This document shows, piece after piece, positions 35,970 through 45,626 of a stretch of 64,000 nucleotides of DNA (the first letter of the stretch is position 1; each line of letters begins with the position of its first letter). The notes under the pieces are model-generated. The model was not told the DNA's origin, ran no database searches, and saw nothing but the letters and a program-made list of their open reading frames with translations. Source of the stretch: an uncultured Alphaproteobacteria bacterium (GTDB lineage: Bacteria > Pseudomonadota > Alphaproteobacteria > Caulobacterales > Caulobacteraceae); contig CALETE010000080.1 in assembly GCA_937920085.1 (NCBI GenBank), positions 186,001 through 250,000 of the forward strand. The letters run 5' to 3'. The position numbers and the translations under genes were made by a program.

Positions 35970-35984
35970 GAACAAATATAGAAC
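35970..35984 (-). promoter_or_regulatory. LexA/SOS box (GTTC-N7-GTTC) touching the toxin promoter -35
   Basis: The minus strand reads GTTCTATATTTGTTC, a perfect match to the direct-repeat SOS operator of alphaproteobacteria. It abuts the -35 hexamer and starts one base after the upstream peptidase stop, so the toxin operon is the only plausible target. Confidence 0.65.
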
Positions 35985-35985
35985 T

Positions 35986-37212
35986 TTACTGTCCACTCAG
36001 CTCCATAACCATCCGGGCTGCCAAATAGATGCGCGGCGCGACGCGGGTGAGGTCGACATATTCCTCCTCGGAGGAGTGATAGCCAGCGCCGGGCAGACCA
36101 AAGCCTTCGATGACCGGCTTGCCGGAAACCTGGGCATAGCCGGCGTCAGAGCTGGCTGTCATGGCCGGGATGGGCACAAGCGTCCCGCCGACCTCCTTGT
36201 AGACCACGACGGATTTTTCAATCAGGGCGTTGGACGGGGCGTCGGCGAAATAGCCCGGGCGGCCGGGGCGGTAGTCAATCCTCGCGGTCGTATCCGGCAC
36301 CAAGGGCGACTTCAGGCGTTCGGCCAGCTCGGCCAGCTTGTCGTCCAGCACGGCCCTGGACATGTGGCGGGTGTCAGCGGAAATCACCGCCTGATCGGGG
36401 ATCTGGTTGCGGATGCTTCCACTGGTCTCCTGGGTCCAGTTGAACCGGAAGCCCCGGGCCGGGTCATCAAGGTCGCGGGTCTTCAGAACGATGTCGGCGG
36501 CTTCCACCAGAGCATTGCGGCCGCGCTCGGGCTCGGCGCCGGCATGGGCGGCGCGGCCGGTGACCATGACCCGGGTTTCACCATTACCGGCGGCGGCTCG
36601 GGGGATGATCTCTACCCCGACCGTGCTGGGTTCAAAGGACATGACCACATCGGCCTTGCTGGCAAGATCCGTGACAATCTTCCCTGAGAAAACCGAGGTC
36701 TGTTCCTCGTCGGTGTTGAACATGACGGTGAGTTGGCTATACCGCCGGAAGCCCTGGCCCTTCAGGACCGCCAGGCTGTGCAGGATGACCGTCACACCGC
36801 TCTTGTCATCTGCGATTCCAGGGCCGTAGGCCTTGTCGCCCTCGATCCGGAAGGGCCGTTTGGCCAGGGATCCTGCCGGGTAGATCGTATCCATGTGGGC
36901 GATGAGCAGAATCCTGACCTTACCCGTCCCGGTGAACCTTCCGACAATCACCGAGCCATGGGCTGGTGCTGCCGTCGGGATCTTCTCCACCTGGGCACCC
37001 AAACCCGCGAGACGACCAGCCAGAAGGTCACCCAATTCCGCCATCCCCCCCACTTCACGGGAAGGTGTCTCGATATTGACCAGGGACTTGAGGGTCTCAA
37101 CGGCTGTCGGTACCTGCGCCTGAGCGGCTGCCCAGAGCCGGTCATTTCGGGGGGCCGCCTGGGCGGGAAGCGCCAGAACACAGGCAAGGGTCAGGGCGGG
37201 CAAAATCCGCAT
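35986..37212 (-). CDS. Secreted M20 metallopeptidase (glutamate carboxypeptidase type)
   Basis: A 408-aa zinc exopeptidase with a signal peptide (MRILPALTLACVLALPAQAA). Metal/catalytic residues are in LIAHMDTIYP (His, Asp), GPGIADDKSG (bridging Asp) and NTDEEQTS (catalytic Glu pair), the carboxypeptidase G2 arrangement. It probably removes C-terminal Glu or other residues from peptides or folate-like compounds in the periplasm. The start has AGGAGA seven bases upstream. It is divergent from the MATE gene. Confidence 0.92.
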   Translation of the reverse strand: MRILPALTLACVLALPAQAAPRNDRLWAAAQAQVPTAVETLKSLVNIETPSREVGGMAELGDLLAGRLAGLGAQVEKIPTAAPAHGSVIVGRFTGTGKVRILLIAHMDTIYPAGSLAKRPFRIEGDKAYGPGIADDKSGVTVILHSLAVLKGQGFRRYSQLTVMFNTDEEQTSVFSGKIVTDLASKADVVMSFEPSTVGVEIIPRAAAGNGETRVMVTGRAAHAGAEPERGRNALVEAADIVLKTRDLDDPARGFRFNWTQETSGSIRNQIPDQAVISADTRHMSRAVLDDKLAELAERLKSPLVPDTTARIDYRPGRPGYFADAPSNALIEKSVVVYKEVGGTLVPIPAMTASSDAGYAQVSGKPVIEGFGLPGAGYHSSEEEYVDLTRVAPRIYLAARMVMELSGQ

Positions 37213-37320
37213 CGGGCATCTCCTGATTTTGGGTCACCCTAGTCCTACCATGGACCGACCGGAATGCATTGCCCCTAGGTCAGTCTTTTGTTTTCCCTGG
37301 TTTGAGGCTTAGGATTTAGG

Positions 37321-38697
37321 ATGGCTGATCCGACACCCCTCAACGCCAACCCGCTTCTGACTGCGCCAGTCGCCGGGACCCTGGCGAAACTGGCCGCGCC
37401 GAACCTGCTTGGCATGATGGCCACCACCGCCGTCTCAATTGCGGAGACCGCCTATATCGGGCGACTAGGTCCTGAAAATCTGGCCGCGGCGGCCCTGGTC
37501 CTGCCCCTGATCATGCTGATGGGCATGATGAGCGCCGGTGCCATGGGCGGAGGCGTATCGTCCGCCGTCAGTCGCGCCCTCGGGGCAGGCGATACCGATC
37601 GCGCTGCAAGCCTGGCGCGTCATGGTCTGGTGATCGGCCTTGTCATGGGCATGTTCTTTACGATCCTGCTCTCCGGGTTCGGATCCCACCTGTTCACCCT
37701 GCTGGGGGGTAAAGGTGAGACCCTGCGGCTGGCGACGGTCTATGCTGCCGTGGTTTTTGCAGCGGCGGCATCGGTCTGGCTAAGCAATATCTTCGCCTCT
37801 GTATTGCGAGGATCGGGCAATATGTCGGGTCCAGCCACCATCATGCTGACGGGGGCGGCCCTACAGGTGGTCCTCGGCGGCAGTCTCTGTTTCGGCTGGG
37901 GGCCGGCGCCCCGGCTGGGTATTGTCGGAGTCGGCATAGGCCAGATTTCCATCTCAATCCTCAGCTGCTGCCTGATGTTCCTCATGCTGACCTCGGCCAA
38001 GGCTAGGGTGCGTCTCAAGGTCTTCGGGCCGCTGAAACGCGAGCAGTTCATGGACATTCTGAAGGTCGGTGCCCCGGCCCTCCTATCACCGATCCAGACG
38101 GTTGGGACGGTCTTGATCGTCACAGCCATCGCCGCCCGGTTCGGTGTTCAGACCCTGGCGGGATACGGCATCGGGTCGCGGCTCGAATTCCTGCTTGTGC
38201 CCGTAGCCTTTTCTGTAGGCGTCGCGGCCCTGCCCATGGTCGGCCTAGCCATAGGCGCCCGGGACATAGCCAGAGCCCGCAGGGTGGCCTGGACGGCCGG
38301 GATCATGGCCGCCATCGGTCTGGGTGGTCTAGGGCTAATCCTGAGCCTGGCCCCCGGCCTTTGGGTCAACATCTTCTCAAAGGACGAAGGCGTCAGAGCC
38401 ACCGCCTCGCTCTACCTGCACTTCGTAGGCCCGACATTCGCCTTTTTCGGAATGAGCCTGGCGCTCTATTTTGCATCTCAGGGCGCGGGGCGGATCATGG
38501 GCCCGTTGCTGGCCGGGACACTCCGCATGGCCCTTGTCGGATTCGGCGGCTGGGCGCTTGTAGCGCATCAAGCGCCAAGCTGGGCCCTGTTCGCCCTGGT
38601 GGCAGTCGCCATGGCGACCATGGGGCTGGCGACGGCAGGGTTTGTCGCCATGACCCCCTGGGGGCCCCGCCCGACCAAGGGTCAGGCGGAGGCCTAG
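37321..38697 (+). CDS. MATE family efflux transporter
   Basis: A 458-aa inner-membrane protein with 12 predicted helices in two similar halves and the MATE pattern NLLGMMATTAVSIAETAYIGRLG at the start. It exports cationic drugs or metabolites using Na+ or H+. It is divergent from the M20 peptidase and converges on the GST gene with a 6-base gap. No local regulator is seen. Confidence 0.93.
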   Translation: MADPTPLNANPLLTAPVAGTLAKLAAPNLLGMMATTAVSIAETAYIGRLGPENLAAAALVLPLIMLMGMMSAGAMGGGVSSAVSRALGAGDTDRAASLARHGLVIGLVMGMFFTILLSGFGSHLFTLLGGKGETLRLATVYAAVVFAAAASVWLSNIFASVLRGSGNMSGPATIMLTGAALQVVLGGSLCFGWGPAPRLGIVGVGIGQISISILSCCLMFLMLTSAKARVRLKVFGPLKREQFMDILKVGAPALLSPIQTVGTVLIVTAIAARFGVQTLAGYGIGSRLEFLLVPVAFSVGVAALPMVGLAIGARDIARARRVAWTAGIMAAIGLGGLGLILSLAPGLWVNIFSKDEGVRATASLYLHFVGPTFAFFGMSLALYFASQGAGRIMGPLLAGTLRMALVGFGGWALVAHQAPSWALFALVAVAMATMGLATAGFVAMTPWGPRPTKGQAEA

Positions 38698-38703
38698 GGC
38701 TAA

Positions 38704-39333
38704 CTAGTCCTTGGGACCCATATTGTACGGCCCGCCCTTGGTCAGGGCGGTGCGGTAGGCAGGACGGGCCTGGAATCGCTTCACCCAGGCGGCGATGTTG
38801 GGATAGGCCTCATAGAGTCCGAAAGCCCCGGTGACCTCGCCCACAAAACTCATCTGGACGTCGGCAGCCGAAAAATCCCCCATCAGATAGTCCTTCCCAG
38901 CCAGGGATGTTTCCACATAGCCAAGATGGTTGGCGATCTCGCTCTGGATGCGGGGATGCAGGGGCCCACCGGCCTCGCCTAGGCGCATGACATACATGTT
39001 GAGCATCAGGGGCAGCATGGCTGAGCCCTCGGCATAATGAAGCCACTGCTGGTAGACATCATAGCCAAAGGTCGCCGGATTGGGGGTCAGTCGGCCATCG
39101 GCATGGCGGCGGATGATGTAGTCAATGATTGCGCCCGACTCGATGACGATGGCCTCGCCTTCCGTCACCACCGGGGATTTACCGAGGGGATGGAGCGTCG
39201 TGAGTTCTGGTGGTGCCAAGCGTGTGGCGGCATCCCGAGCGTAAAACTTGATCTCGTAGGGTAGGTTCAGCTCTTCCAGCAGCCAGAGAATGCGCTGGGA
39301 CCGGGAATCGTTAAGGTGGTGGACGACAAGCAT
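38704..39333 (-). CDS. Glutathione S-transferase
   Basis: A 209-aa GST. The N-terminal thioredoxin-like domain (1-80) has the putative catalytic Ser in NDSRSQRILWLLEELNLPYE, the cis-Pro in GKSPVV and the ES glutathione contact in IVIESGAIIDY; an all-helical domain follows. The start at 39333 (MLVVHHLNDS) matches the family; a 95-residue extension is in frame but unsupported. It is divergent from mcd. The substrate is unknown. Confidence 0.92.
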   Translation of the reverse strand: MLVVHHLNDSRSQRILWLLEELNLPYEIKFYARDAATRLAPPELTTLHPLGKSPVVTEGEAIVIESGAIIDYIIRRHADGRLTPNPATFGYDVYQQWLHYAEGSAMLPLMLNMYVMRLGEAGGPLHPRIQSEIANHLGYVETSLAGKDYLMGDFSAADVQMSFVGEVTGAFGLYEAYPNIAAWVKRFQARPAYRTALTKGGPYNMGPKD

Positions 39334-39426
39334 GGGTAAGACTCCGTAGGGGTTACAAAGTCGGTATCGGGCGGCGGACCTTGGGGCAAGCTTGGATCGG
39401 CCCGAAGTGATGGTTATGATGACCGC

Positions 39427-41076
39427 ATGAGTGACCTGATCCTGCCCGACTTGATCGCCCTTCTGGACCGTGCGGCCCTCGGGGCTGAAGCCTATGCCGA
39501 TGATGCCCGGCAGGCTGTGGCAATGCGTACCGCCCCGAAAGGCAAGGTGGACCGGGGTGCCCTGGACGCTGAACAGCATGTGGTCCACGGCCTGGCCTGG
39601 GTGGCAGCCTACGCCCAAACCCTACGCCAGACAGCGGCTTGGGCGGCTGATCTCGCAGCTGAGGGGCGGCTGACCGAGAGCGAGGCCCTGCCCGCGCAGC
39701 TGCTGGCCTTTGAGTATCTCAGCCAGCTGGCAGGCGGCTTGCCCATGAATCAGGGCGAGGTCTTTCGCCCGGGTGACCTGGGTCTGGACGGCGGTCAATT
39801 CGCAGGACTGATCGAGTCCCTGCGACCCGGCTCAGGCCAGCCGGTGAAGACCCGTATTGTCGAACTGCTCGACGCCGCCCGGGGCCGAATGTCCCTAGAG
39901 GCCAGCGGGCTGGACGAGACCCTGCAGCAAATCGCCGACCAGTTCACCACCTTCACCGCCCAGAAGGTCACGCCCTTCGCGCAAGGCTGGCACCTGAGGG
40001 ACGAACTGATCCCCATCGAACTTCTGAAAGAACTGGCCGACCTGGGCGTCTTTGGCCTGACCGCACCAGAGGCCCACGGCGGATCGGGCCTGGGCAAGAT
40101 TGCCATGTGTGTGGTGTCCGAGGCCCTGTCCAGGGGCTGGATCGGTGCCGGGTCCCTGGGCACACGGTCTGAAATCGCTGTCGAGTTGATCCTGGCCCAC
40201 GGCACAGAGGACCAGAAGGCTCGGTTCCTTGAGCGGATCACCAGTGGCGAGATCATTCCCACGGCGGTCTTCACCGAACCGGAGACGGGATCAGACCTTG
40301 GTGCCCTGCGGACCCGAGCAGAAAAGGTCGGCGATGTCTGGAAGGTGACTGGCGCCAAGACTTGGATCACCCATGCGGCCCGGGCTGATGTGATGACCCT
40401 GCTGGTGCGCACCGATCCAGCGTCCAAAGACCATCGCGGCCTGACCATGCTGCTGGCGGAAAAGCCTCGGGGCACGGTCGCTGATCCCTTCCCGGCAATG
40501 GGCATGTCCGGCGGCGAAATCGGGGTGATCGGCTATCGGGGCATGAAGGAATACGAGATCGCCTTTGACGGGTTTGAGGTCGCTGACGCCAATGTTCTGG
40601 GTGGAGCCCTAGGTCAGGGCTTTTCCCAACTGATGGCGACCTTCGAAAGCGCTCGGATCCAGACGGCGGCCCGGGCCATCGGGGTTGGGCAGGCGGCCCT
40701 CGATACCGCCCTAGACTATGCCCTGCAGAGGCGGCAGTTCGGCCAGCCGATCGCCCAATTTCCCAGGGTGGCCAATAAGCTGGCCATGATGGCGGCAGAA
40801 TTGCTAGGTGCCCGGCGCCTGGCCTGGTTTGCCGCCCGCGCCAAGGACGAAGGACGGCGCTGCGACCTTGAGGCCGGCATGGCGAAGCTGACCGCCGCCC
40901 GCATAGCCTGGGCCTGCGCAGACAATGGAGTGCAGATTCATGGGGGAACCGGCTTCGCCGTTGAGCAACCTGCCAGCCGCCTGCTCGCAGACGCCCGCAT
41001 CCTCAACATCTTTGAAGGGGCGGGAGAGATACAGGCTCAGGTGATCGCCCGGCGCCTGCTGGAAGGTGCCAACTAG
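39427..41076 (+). CDS. mcd: (2S)-methylsuccinyl-CoA dehydrogenase
   Basis: A 549-aa acyl-CoA dehydrogenase with the roughly 150-residue N-terminal extension seen in Mcd. Strings I associate with Mcd are FTEPETGSDLGALRTRAE, GAKTWITHAARADVMTLLVR, GYRGMKEYEIAFDGFEV, FESARIQTAARAIGVGQAAL and FEGAGEIQAQVIARRLL. Mcd oxidises (2S)-methylsuccinyl-CoA to mesaconyl-CoA in the ethylmalonyl-CoA pathway of acetate assimilation. The other pathway genes (ccr, ecm, mch) are not in this window. It converges on the WYL regulator gene with a 7-base gap. Confidence 0.9.
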   Translation: MSDLILPDLIALLDRAALGAEAYADDARQAVAMRTAPKGKVDRGALDAEQHVVHGLAWVAAYAQTLRQTAAWAADLAAEGRLTESEALPAQLLAFEYLSQLAGGLPMNQGEVFRPGDLGLDGGQFAGLIESLRPGSGQPVKTRIVELLDAARGRMSLEASGLDETLQQIADQFTTFTAQKVTPFAQGWHLRDELIPIELLKELADLGVFGLTAPEAHGGSGLGKIAMCVVSEALSRGWIGAGSLGTRSEIAVELILAHGTEDQKARFLERITSGEIIPTAVFTEPETGSDLGALRTRAEKVGDVWKVTGAKTWITHAARADVMTLLVRTDPASKDHRGLTMLLAEKPRGTVADPFPAMGMSGGEIGVIGYRGMKEYEIAFDGFEVADANVLGGALGQGFSQLMATFESARIQTAARAIGVGQAALDTALDYALQRRQFGQPIAQFPRVANKLAMMAAELLGARRLAWFAARAKDEGRRCDLEAGMAKLTAARIAWACADNGVQIHGGTGFAVEQPASRLLADARILNIFEGAGEIQAQVIARRLLEGAN

Positions 41077-41083
41077 AGCCCTT

Positions 41084-42064
41084 TCAAACCTTGTGGGCAA
41101 GTAGGGCCATCTGCAGTTCCTGGCGCATGACGGTCTTCAGCCGCTCTGGGCCCAGGATTTCGACCTTGTCGCCCCAGGTGAACAAGTGCCAGGCCAGTTC
41201 CCGCATGCCCCCCGCCCGGAATGCCGCCAATACTGAGCCATCGCTCTGGGGGGTCAGGACCTGGGTCGGATGGAACCGCCAGCCCATGGCCTCTTCAGCG
41301 CCGTGGGGCAGGATACGCAGGTTTATGTCCTCCACCTCGTCCTGATAAATGCCGAAGCTTCGCTCCTGAAAGGCCTGAAGGGTAAAGCCCGCCGGTCTGC
41401 CGCCAGGAATGTCGGTGACCTCTATGTCCCGGAGCCGGTCCAGACGCCAGGTTCGGGGTTCAACGGACTCGCCCTCTGCGCCCACCAGATAGTTGGCCCG
41501 ACCAAACATCAGGCCAAAGGGCGTCACCACCCGCTCCCGGCCAGGGGTCGAGCCCCCGTCATATTTGAAGCGCAGGCGGTGCAGGGACATGATCGCCTCG
41601 CGCACAGCACTGAGCACGGTCTCGTCCTCGAAGGGACGCGGGCCGGCGTGAATGGCCAGGGTTTGGGACTCCAGCAGGGCCTCAAGGTCGGGGGCCAGCT
41701 TACGCCGCACCCCGGCCCGCATGGCCGACAGCACCTTCTGCTCCAAATTGCCAAGGGCCTTGGCCCGGGCCTGGGCACCTATGCTGCGGAAGTATTCTGC
41801 GGCCGCCCGTAGGGCGGCGAACTCATCTGCGGTCGGGGCCTGGAAAACGCCGTCCAGACCCGCCGGAATACGCCAGCGACGGGTCGGCGGATCCTCAACC
41901 TCCTCCATCTGCGGAAAGGCGTCGCGGACGGCGTCGCGCATGCGCTCGGCCGTACGTCGCCCCACCCCCATTGCCGCGGCCATTTCGTCAAGGGTTAGCC
42001 CCTCGGCGGATCCGGCGAGCCGACGGGCGAGCTCTAGTAAGCGGGTGGCTTTCTCATGGCGCAT
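41084..42064 (-). CDS. WYL-domain transcriptional regulator
   Basis: A 326-aa regulator: N-terminal winged helix-turn-helix (about 1-70, with LTLDEMAAAMGVGRRTAERMRDA), a linker, a WYL domain (about 145-225, with LRFKYDGGS, TPFGLMFGRANYLVGA and WRLDRLRDIEV) and a C-terminal WCX extension (about 245-320). WYL regulators such as Caulobacter DriD and actinobacterial PafBC sense DNA-damage signals including single-stranded DNA; others control metabolic genes. It is divergent from a 129-aa gene, with a possible operator between them. Confidence 0.9.
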   Translation of the reverse strand: MRHEKATRLLELARRLAGSAEGLTLDEMAAAMGVGRRTAERMRDAVRDAFPQMEEVEDPPTRRWRIPAGLDGVFQAPTADEFAALRAAAEYFRSIGAQARAKALGNLEQKVLSAMRAGVRRKLAPDLEALLESQTLAIHAGPRPFEDETVLSAVREAIMSLHRLRFKYDGGSTPGRERVVTPFGLMFGRANYLVGAEGESVEPRTWRLDRLRDIEVTDIPGGRPAGFTLQAFQERSFGIYQDEVEDINLRILPHGAEEAMGWRFHPTQVLTPQSDGSVLAAFRAGGMRELAWHLFTWGDKVEILGPERLKTVMRQELQMALLAHKV

Positions 42065-42093
42065 GGACCAGCCTCAAAACGAAAAAGAGAACA

Positions 42094-42129
42094 TAGCAAA
42101 AACCTACGTCCATTTTTGTCGCATTGCTA
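42094..42129. promoter_or_regulatory. Inverted repeat between the WYL regulator and its divergent gene
   Basis: TAGCAA (42094-42099) and TTGCTA (42124-42129) form outer arms, with an A-run and a T-run inside. The stretch is AT-rich and lies between two divergent starts, as expected for an operator of the WYL regulator; binding is inferred. Confidence 0.35.
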
Positions 42130-42166
42130 GCTCAGAGTGATCCTGCCGAAACGAAAGGACCTACCC

Positions 42167-42556
42167 ATGTCGAATGTTCATGCGATCCGCAAAGCCCATC
42201 CGGAGCCCCTGTTCCTGTTTGACGTGCGTCGGCCGCTTCAGGCGGCGAGCCCAGAGATGATTTCCCGCCTGATCACCCACGCCGATCAAGCGACCCGCCT
42301 GCCCGGTGGCCGGCTGCGCCTGCGGATCAGCGGAGAGATGATTGAGCGCCTGCAAGCTCAGGGCCGACTGGGGACCGAGGATTATCGCCTGGCCGATCTG
42401 ACCGTGGACTGGGATGAAACCGAAGGTCAGGTGATCCAGGTGCGGGACGATGCCCGCCTGCGCGACGCCTCAGCGCGGTGGGCCGACTGGGATGCCCTTT
42501 GGGACGAGGCCGCCTATCAGCCAGAGGTCAGCGTCCGACAGGCCTTTGCGGCCTAG
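42167..42556 (+). CDS. Hypothetical protein divergent from the WYL regulator
   Basis: A 129-aa soluble, acidic protein of no family I recognise. The C-terminal half is rich in Asp and Trp (LTVDWDETEGQVIQVRDD, ARWADWDALWDEAAYQ). The start at 42167 has AAAGGA eight bases upstream. Its divergent placement suggests that the WYL regulator controls it. No signal peptide or membrane segment is seen. A short GGGAA/TTCCC stem follows the stop (42558-42572). Confidence 0.7.
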   Translation: MSNVHAIRKAHPEPLFLFDVRRPLQAASPEMISRLITHADQATRLPGGRLRLRISGEMIERLQAQGRLGTEDYRLADLTVDWDETEGQVIQVRDDARLRDASARWADWDALWDEAAYQPEVSVRQAFAA

Positions 42557-42595
42557 GGGGAAATTCATTCCCGAGTGACCAGCTTTTAAAACAGC

Positions 42596-42932
42596 CTAGA
42601 AGCGCAGCTCAGCCGCCACCAGGGCGAGACCTTCAATCTGGTATATCTTCACGGAAAAGGGGCACTGCAGATTATAGAATTCCCGGAATTCCCCATAGAC
42701 ACCGGAGACACCAACTTCAAAAGCTGGGTGCCTCAGAAGCACCTGCGGGCCGCGCCGTGGCAATGGCCAGCTTAGCCTCGAGGTTTGGAACCCCGTTGTC
42801 ATTTGTCCGATCTGCAAAATCGGCACTGATATTGGTCGAGATCGGATCACTGATTGCCAGAGCAGCGGTGAACTTGCCACCGTCGGCCATGGGTTTGGTG
42901 TGCTCCCCCACCCGTACACCTAGGCGCGGCAA
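42596..42932 (-). pseudogene. Frameshifted fragment of an outer-membrane porin-like gene
   Basis: Two minus-strand frames join into one protein-like stretch of about 110 aa: GGKFTAALAISDPIST, GVPNLEAKLAIATARP, then after a frameshift at about 42717-42722 EVGVSGVYGEFREF, ending KIYQIEGLALVAAELRF. The pattern of short beta strands resembles porin-like outer-membrane proteins. The first frame stops exactly where the second continues, inside a run of four T, so one extra base explains the break. The N-terminus and signal peptide are missing, so it is a remnant rather than a simple frameshift. It fills most of the 493-base gap 42557-43049. Confidence 0.55.
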
Positions 42933-43049
42933 TCCTTTAGCGACTCATATGAACCGATATCGCGCCAGATGCGTTTCAGATTCGGAGCCCCATCTCGCCG
43001 GATATTTCGAATCAAAAATCCGGATTATGCTCTGCGACTGGAGGGCAGT

Positions 43050-43529
43050 ATGGCCGAACCTAAAATCAGTGCCGCTCAGGCACCTGCCTACAAGGTGCTT
43101 GTGGCAGACAGCCAGCCGGTAAACCGTGACATCGTGCGACGGATCCTCGAGCCCATGGGGGCCTCGGTGACCGAAACCTCAGATGGGCGGGAAGCCCTGG
43201 ACGCCACCGCCACAGTCGCTTTTGACCTTATCCTGCTGGATATGAAAATGCCGGGCATGGATGGGGCCACTGTGGTTAGACGCATCCGCGCCAGCGATAG
43301 TCCCAACTGCCGGGCGCCGATCCTGGTCTTCTTGGCAGGCCAAGAGACCTATGCCGAGCGGCTTTTGACCTATGAATTTGACGGCACCCTGACCAAGCCC
43401 TTGGTCCATGATCACCTGATTGAAGCTTTCATTGCCTATTGCCCGCAAGGATCGAGGCGACCAGACGCCGGGCGCAGTGGCTCAATCTGGGGGCAAGGTG
43501 GCCCTTTCGACCGCAGCGCGATTGGCTAG
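43050..43529 (+). CDS. Single-domain response regulator
   Basis: A 159-aa receiver domain protein. The phospho-acceptor is D64 in LILLDMKMPGMDG, with D20 in KVLVADSQPVNRD and Lys in TLTKPL. There is no output domain; the last 30 residues look disordered. Stand-alone receivers in Caulobacterales act in phosphorelays or as adaptors (CpdR, DivK type). GGAGGG precedes the start at 43050. No histidine kinase is adjacent. Confidence 0.88.
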   Translation: MAEPKISAAQAPAYKVLVADSQPVNRDIVRRILEPMGASVTETSDGREALDATATVAFDLILLDMKMPGMDGATVVRRIRASDSPNCRAPILVFLAGQETYAERLLTYEFDGTLTKPLVHDHLIEAFIAYCPQGSRRPDAGRSGSIWGQGGPFDRSAIG

Positions 43530-43592
43530 TTTGGTCATACAGCGGCTGTTGCAAGGGCAAGTCGCACCCCTCAATTCACCTGAGAACCGTAG

Positions 43593-44188
43593 ATGTCCGA
43601 CCATAGCCTTCGTCGCGCGGGTTCGGTTGCCTCAGGCGATCACGTGGCAATCCGTCTGATCAAGGCTGCAGATCTTCCACAGATTGCTGGATTTCCCTTC
43701 ACGGCCTCAATCATAGAGCCATTGTCAGATCTTCATGCCCTGACCCGTGCATTCGAAAGCACGGGCCTGTGGGCAGAAACATCCGGGGCGGTCGCGATTG
43801 TTGATGCACAGTCGGAACGCCTCTTGGGTACCCTGCAGTTCTACAGGTCGGCTCCCTGCATCCATGGCTTTGAACTGGGCTACATCATTCACGATGCTGC
43901 AGATCGAGGCAAAGGCATGGCATCGGAAGCGGTCAGACTGTTTTCAGATTACCTGTTTGACTCGCTTCCAGATTTCTACCGGCTCCAGCTGATTATTGAG
44001 GCGTGGAATGTCCCATCCTGGAAGCTTGCAGAGCGCTGTGGCTTCGTAAGAGAAGGCTTGTTGCGCAGCGCCGGATTCGGGACGGGCGATCCGGCCGATT
44101 GCTTTATCTATTGCCGGACGCGGAAAGACTGGCACGAGGCCCGCCATAGCCCCGTCAGCATGGGCGGCGCACCCAAGACCCCCAATCC

Positions 44189-44192
<4 letters not shown>
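43593..44192 (+). CDS. GNAT N-acetyltransferase (RimJ-like)
   Basis: A 199-aa acetyltransferase of the RimJ/RimL group: the substrate region precedes a GYIIHDAADRGKGMASEAVRL acetyl-CoA loop and LIIEAWNVPSWKLAERCGF, the usual closing motif. The target is unknown. It starts 63 bases after the receiver gene, same direction, and its stop shares a CTAG with the convergent frmA stop. Confidence 0.87.
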
Positions 44193-45298
<1,106 letters not shown>

Positions 45299-45626
45299 GA
45301 CAGGGTCTCCACTTGAACTTGGGGACCATGTCGGGGGTCGCCTCGCGAGGCAAGAGGCTATGGGTCTAAATTGGATCGCCCTTTCTCGCCCCCCGGCGGA
45401 ATTCGCCTAGGCCCGGTAAAGGGAAATCCGCAGAAAAGTGACGCCAAAATGTCAGCACCCGAAAGTTTTGAGCAATCAAGTCGCAATTATGGCGACATTG
45501 TTTCAGTTAGGTGGACGACCCTGAAATATTAGCCCTAGCCCCGTCCTTGCATGGCGAACCTGCGGCTCTTCGTCCCCTTGGACCCTTGAGCCGGCGGGAC
45601 TCCCCCGCATACGACAGGAGAAAACC
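45299..45626. other. Divergent intergenic region between frmA and the EF-hand gene
   Basis: 328 bases with no convincing gene. It contains an inverted repeat TTTCAG-N14-CTGAAA (45501-45526); its left arm is part of TGTTTCAG (45499-45506), an 8-mer that recurs upstream of the Spy/CpxP-like gene. The region presumably holds both promoters. Confidence 0.6.
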
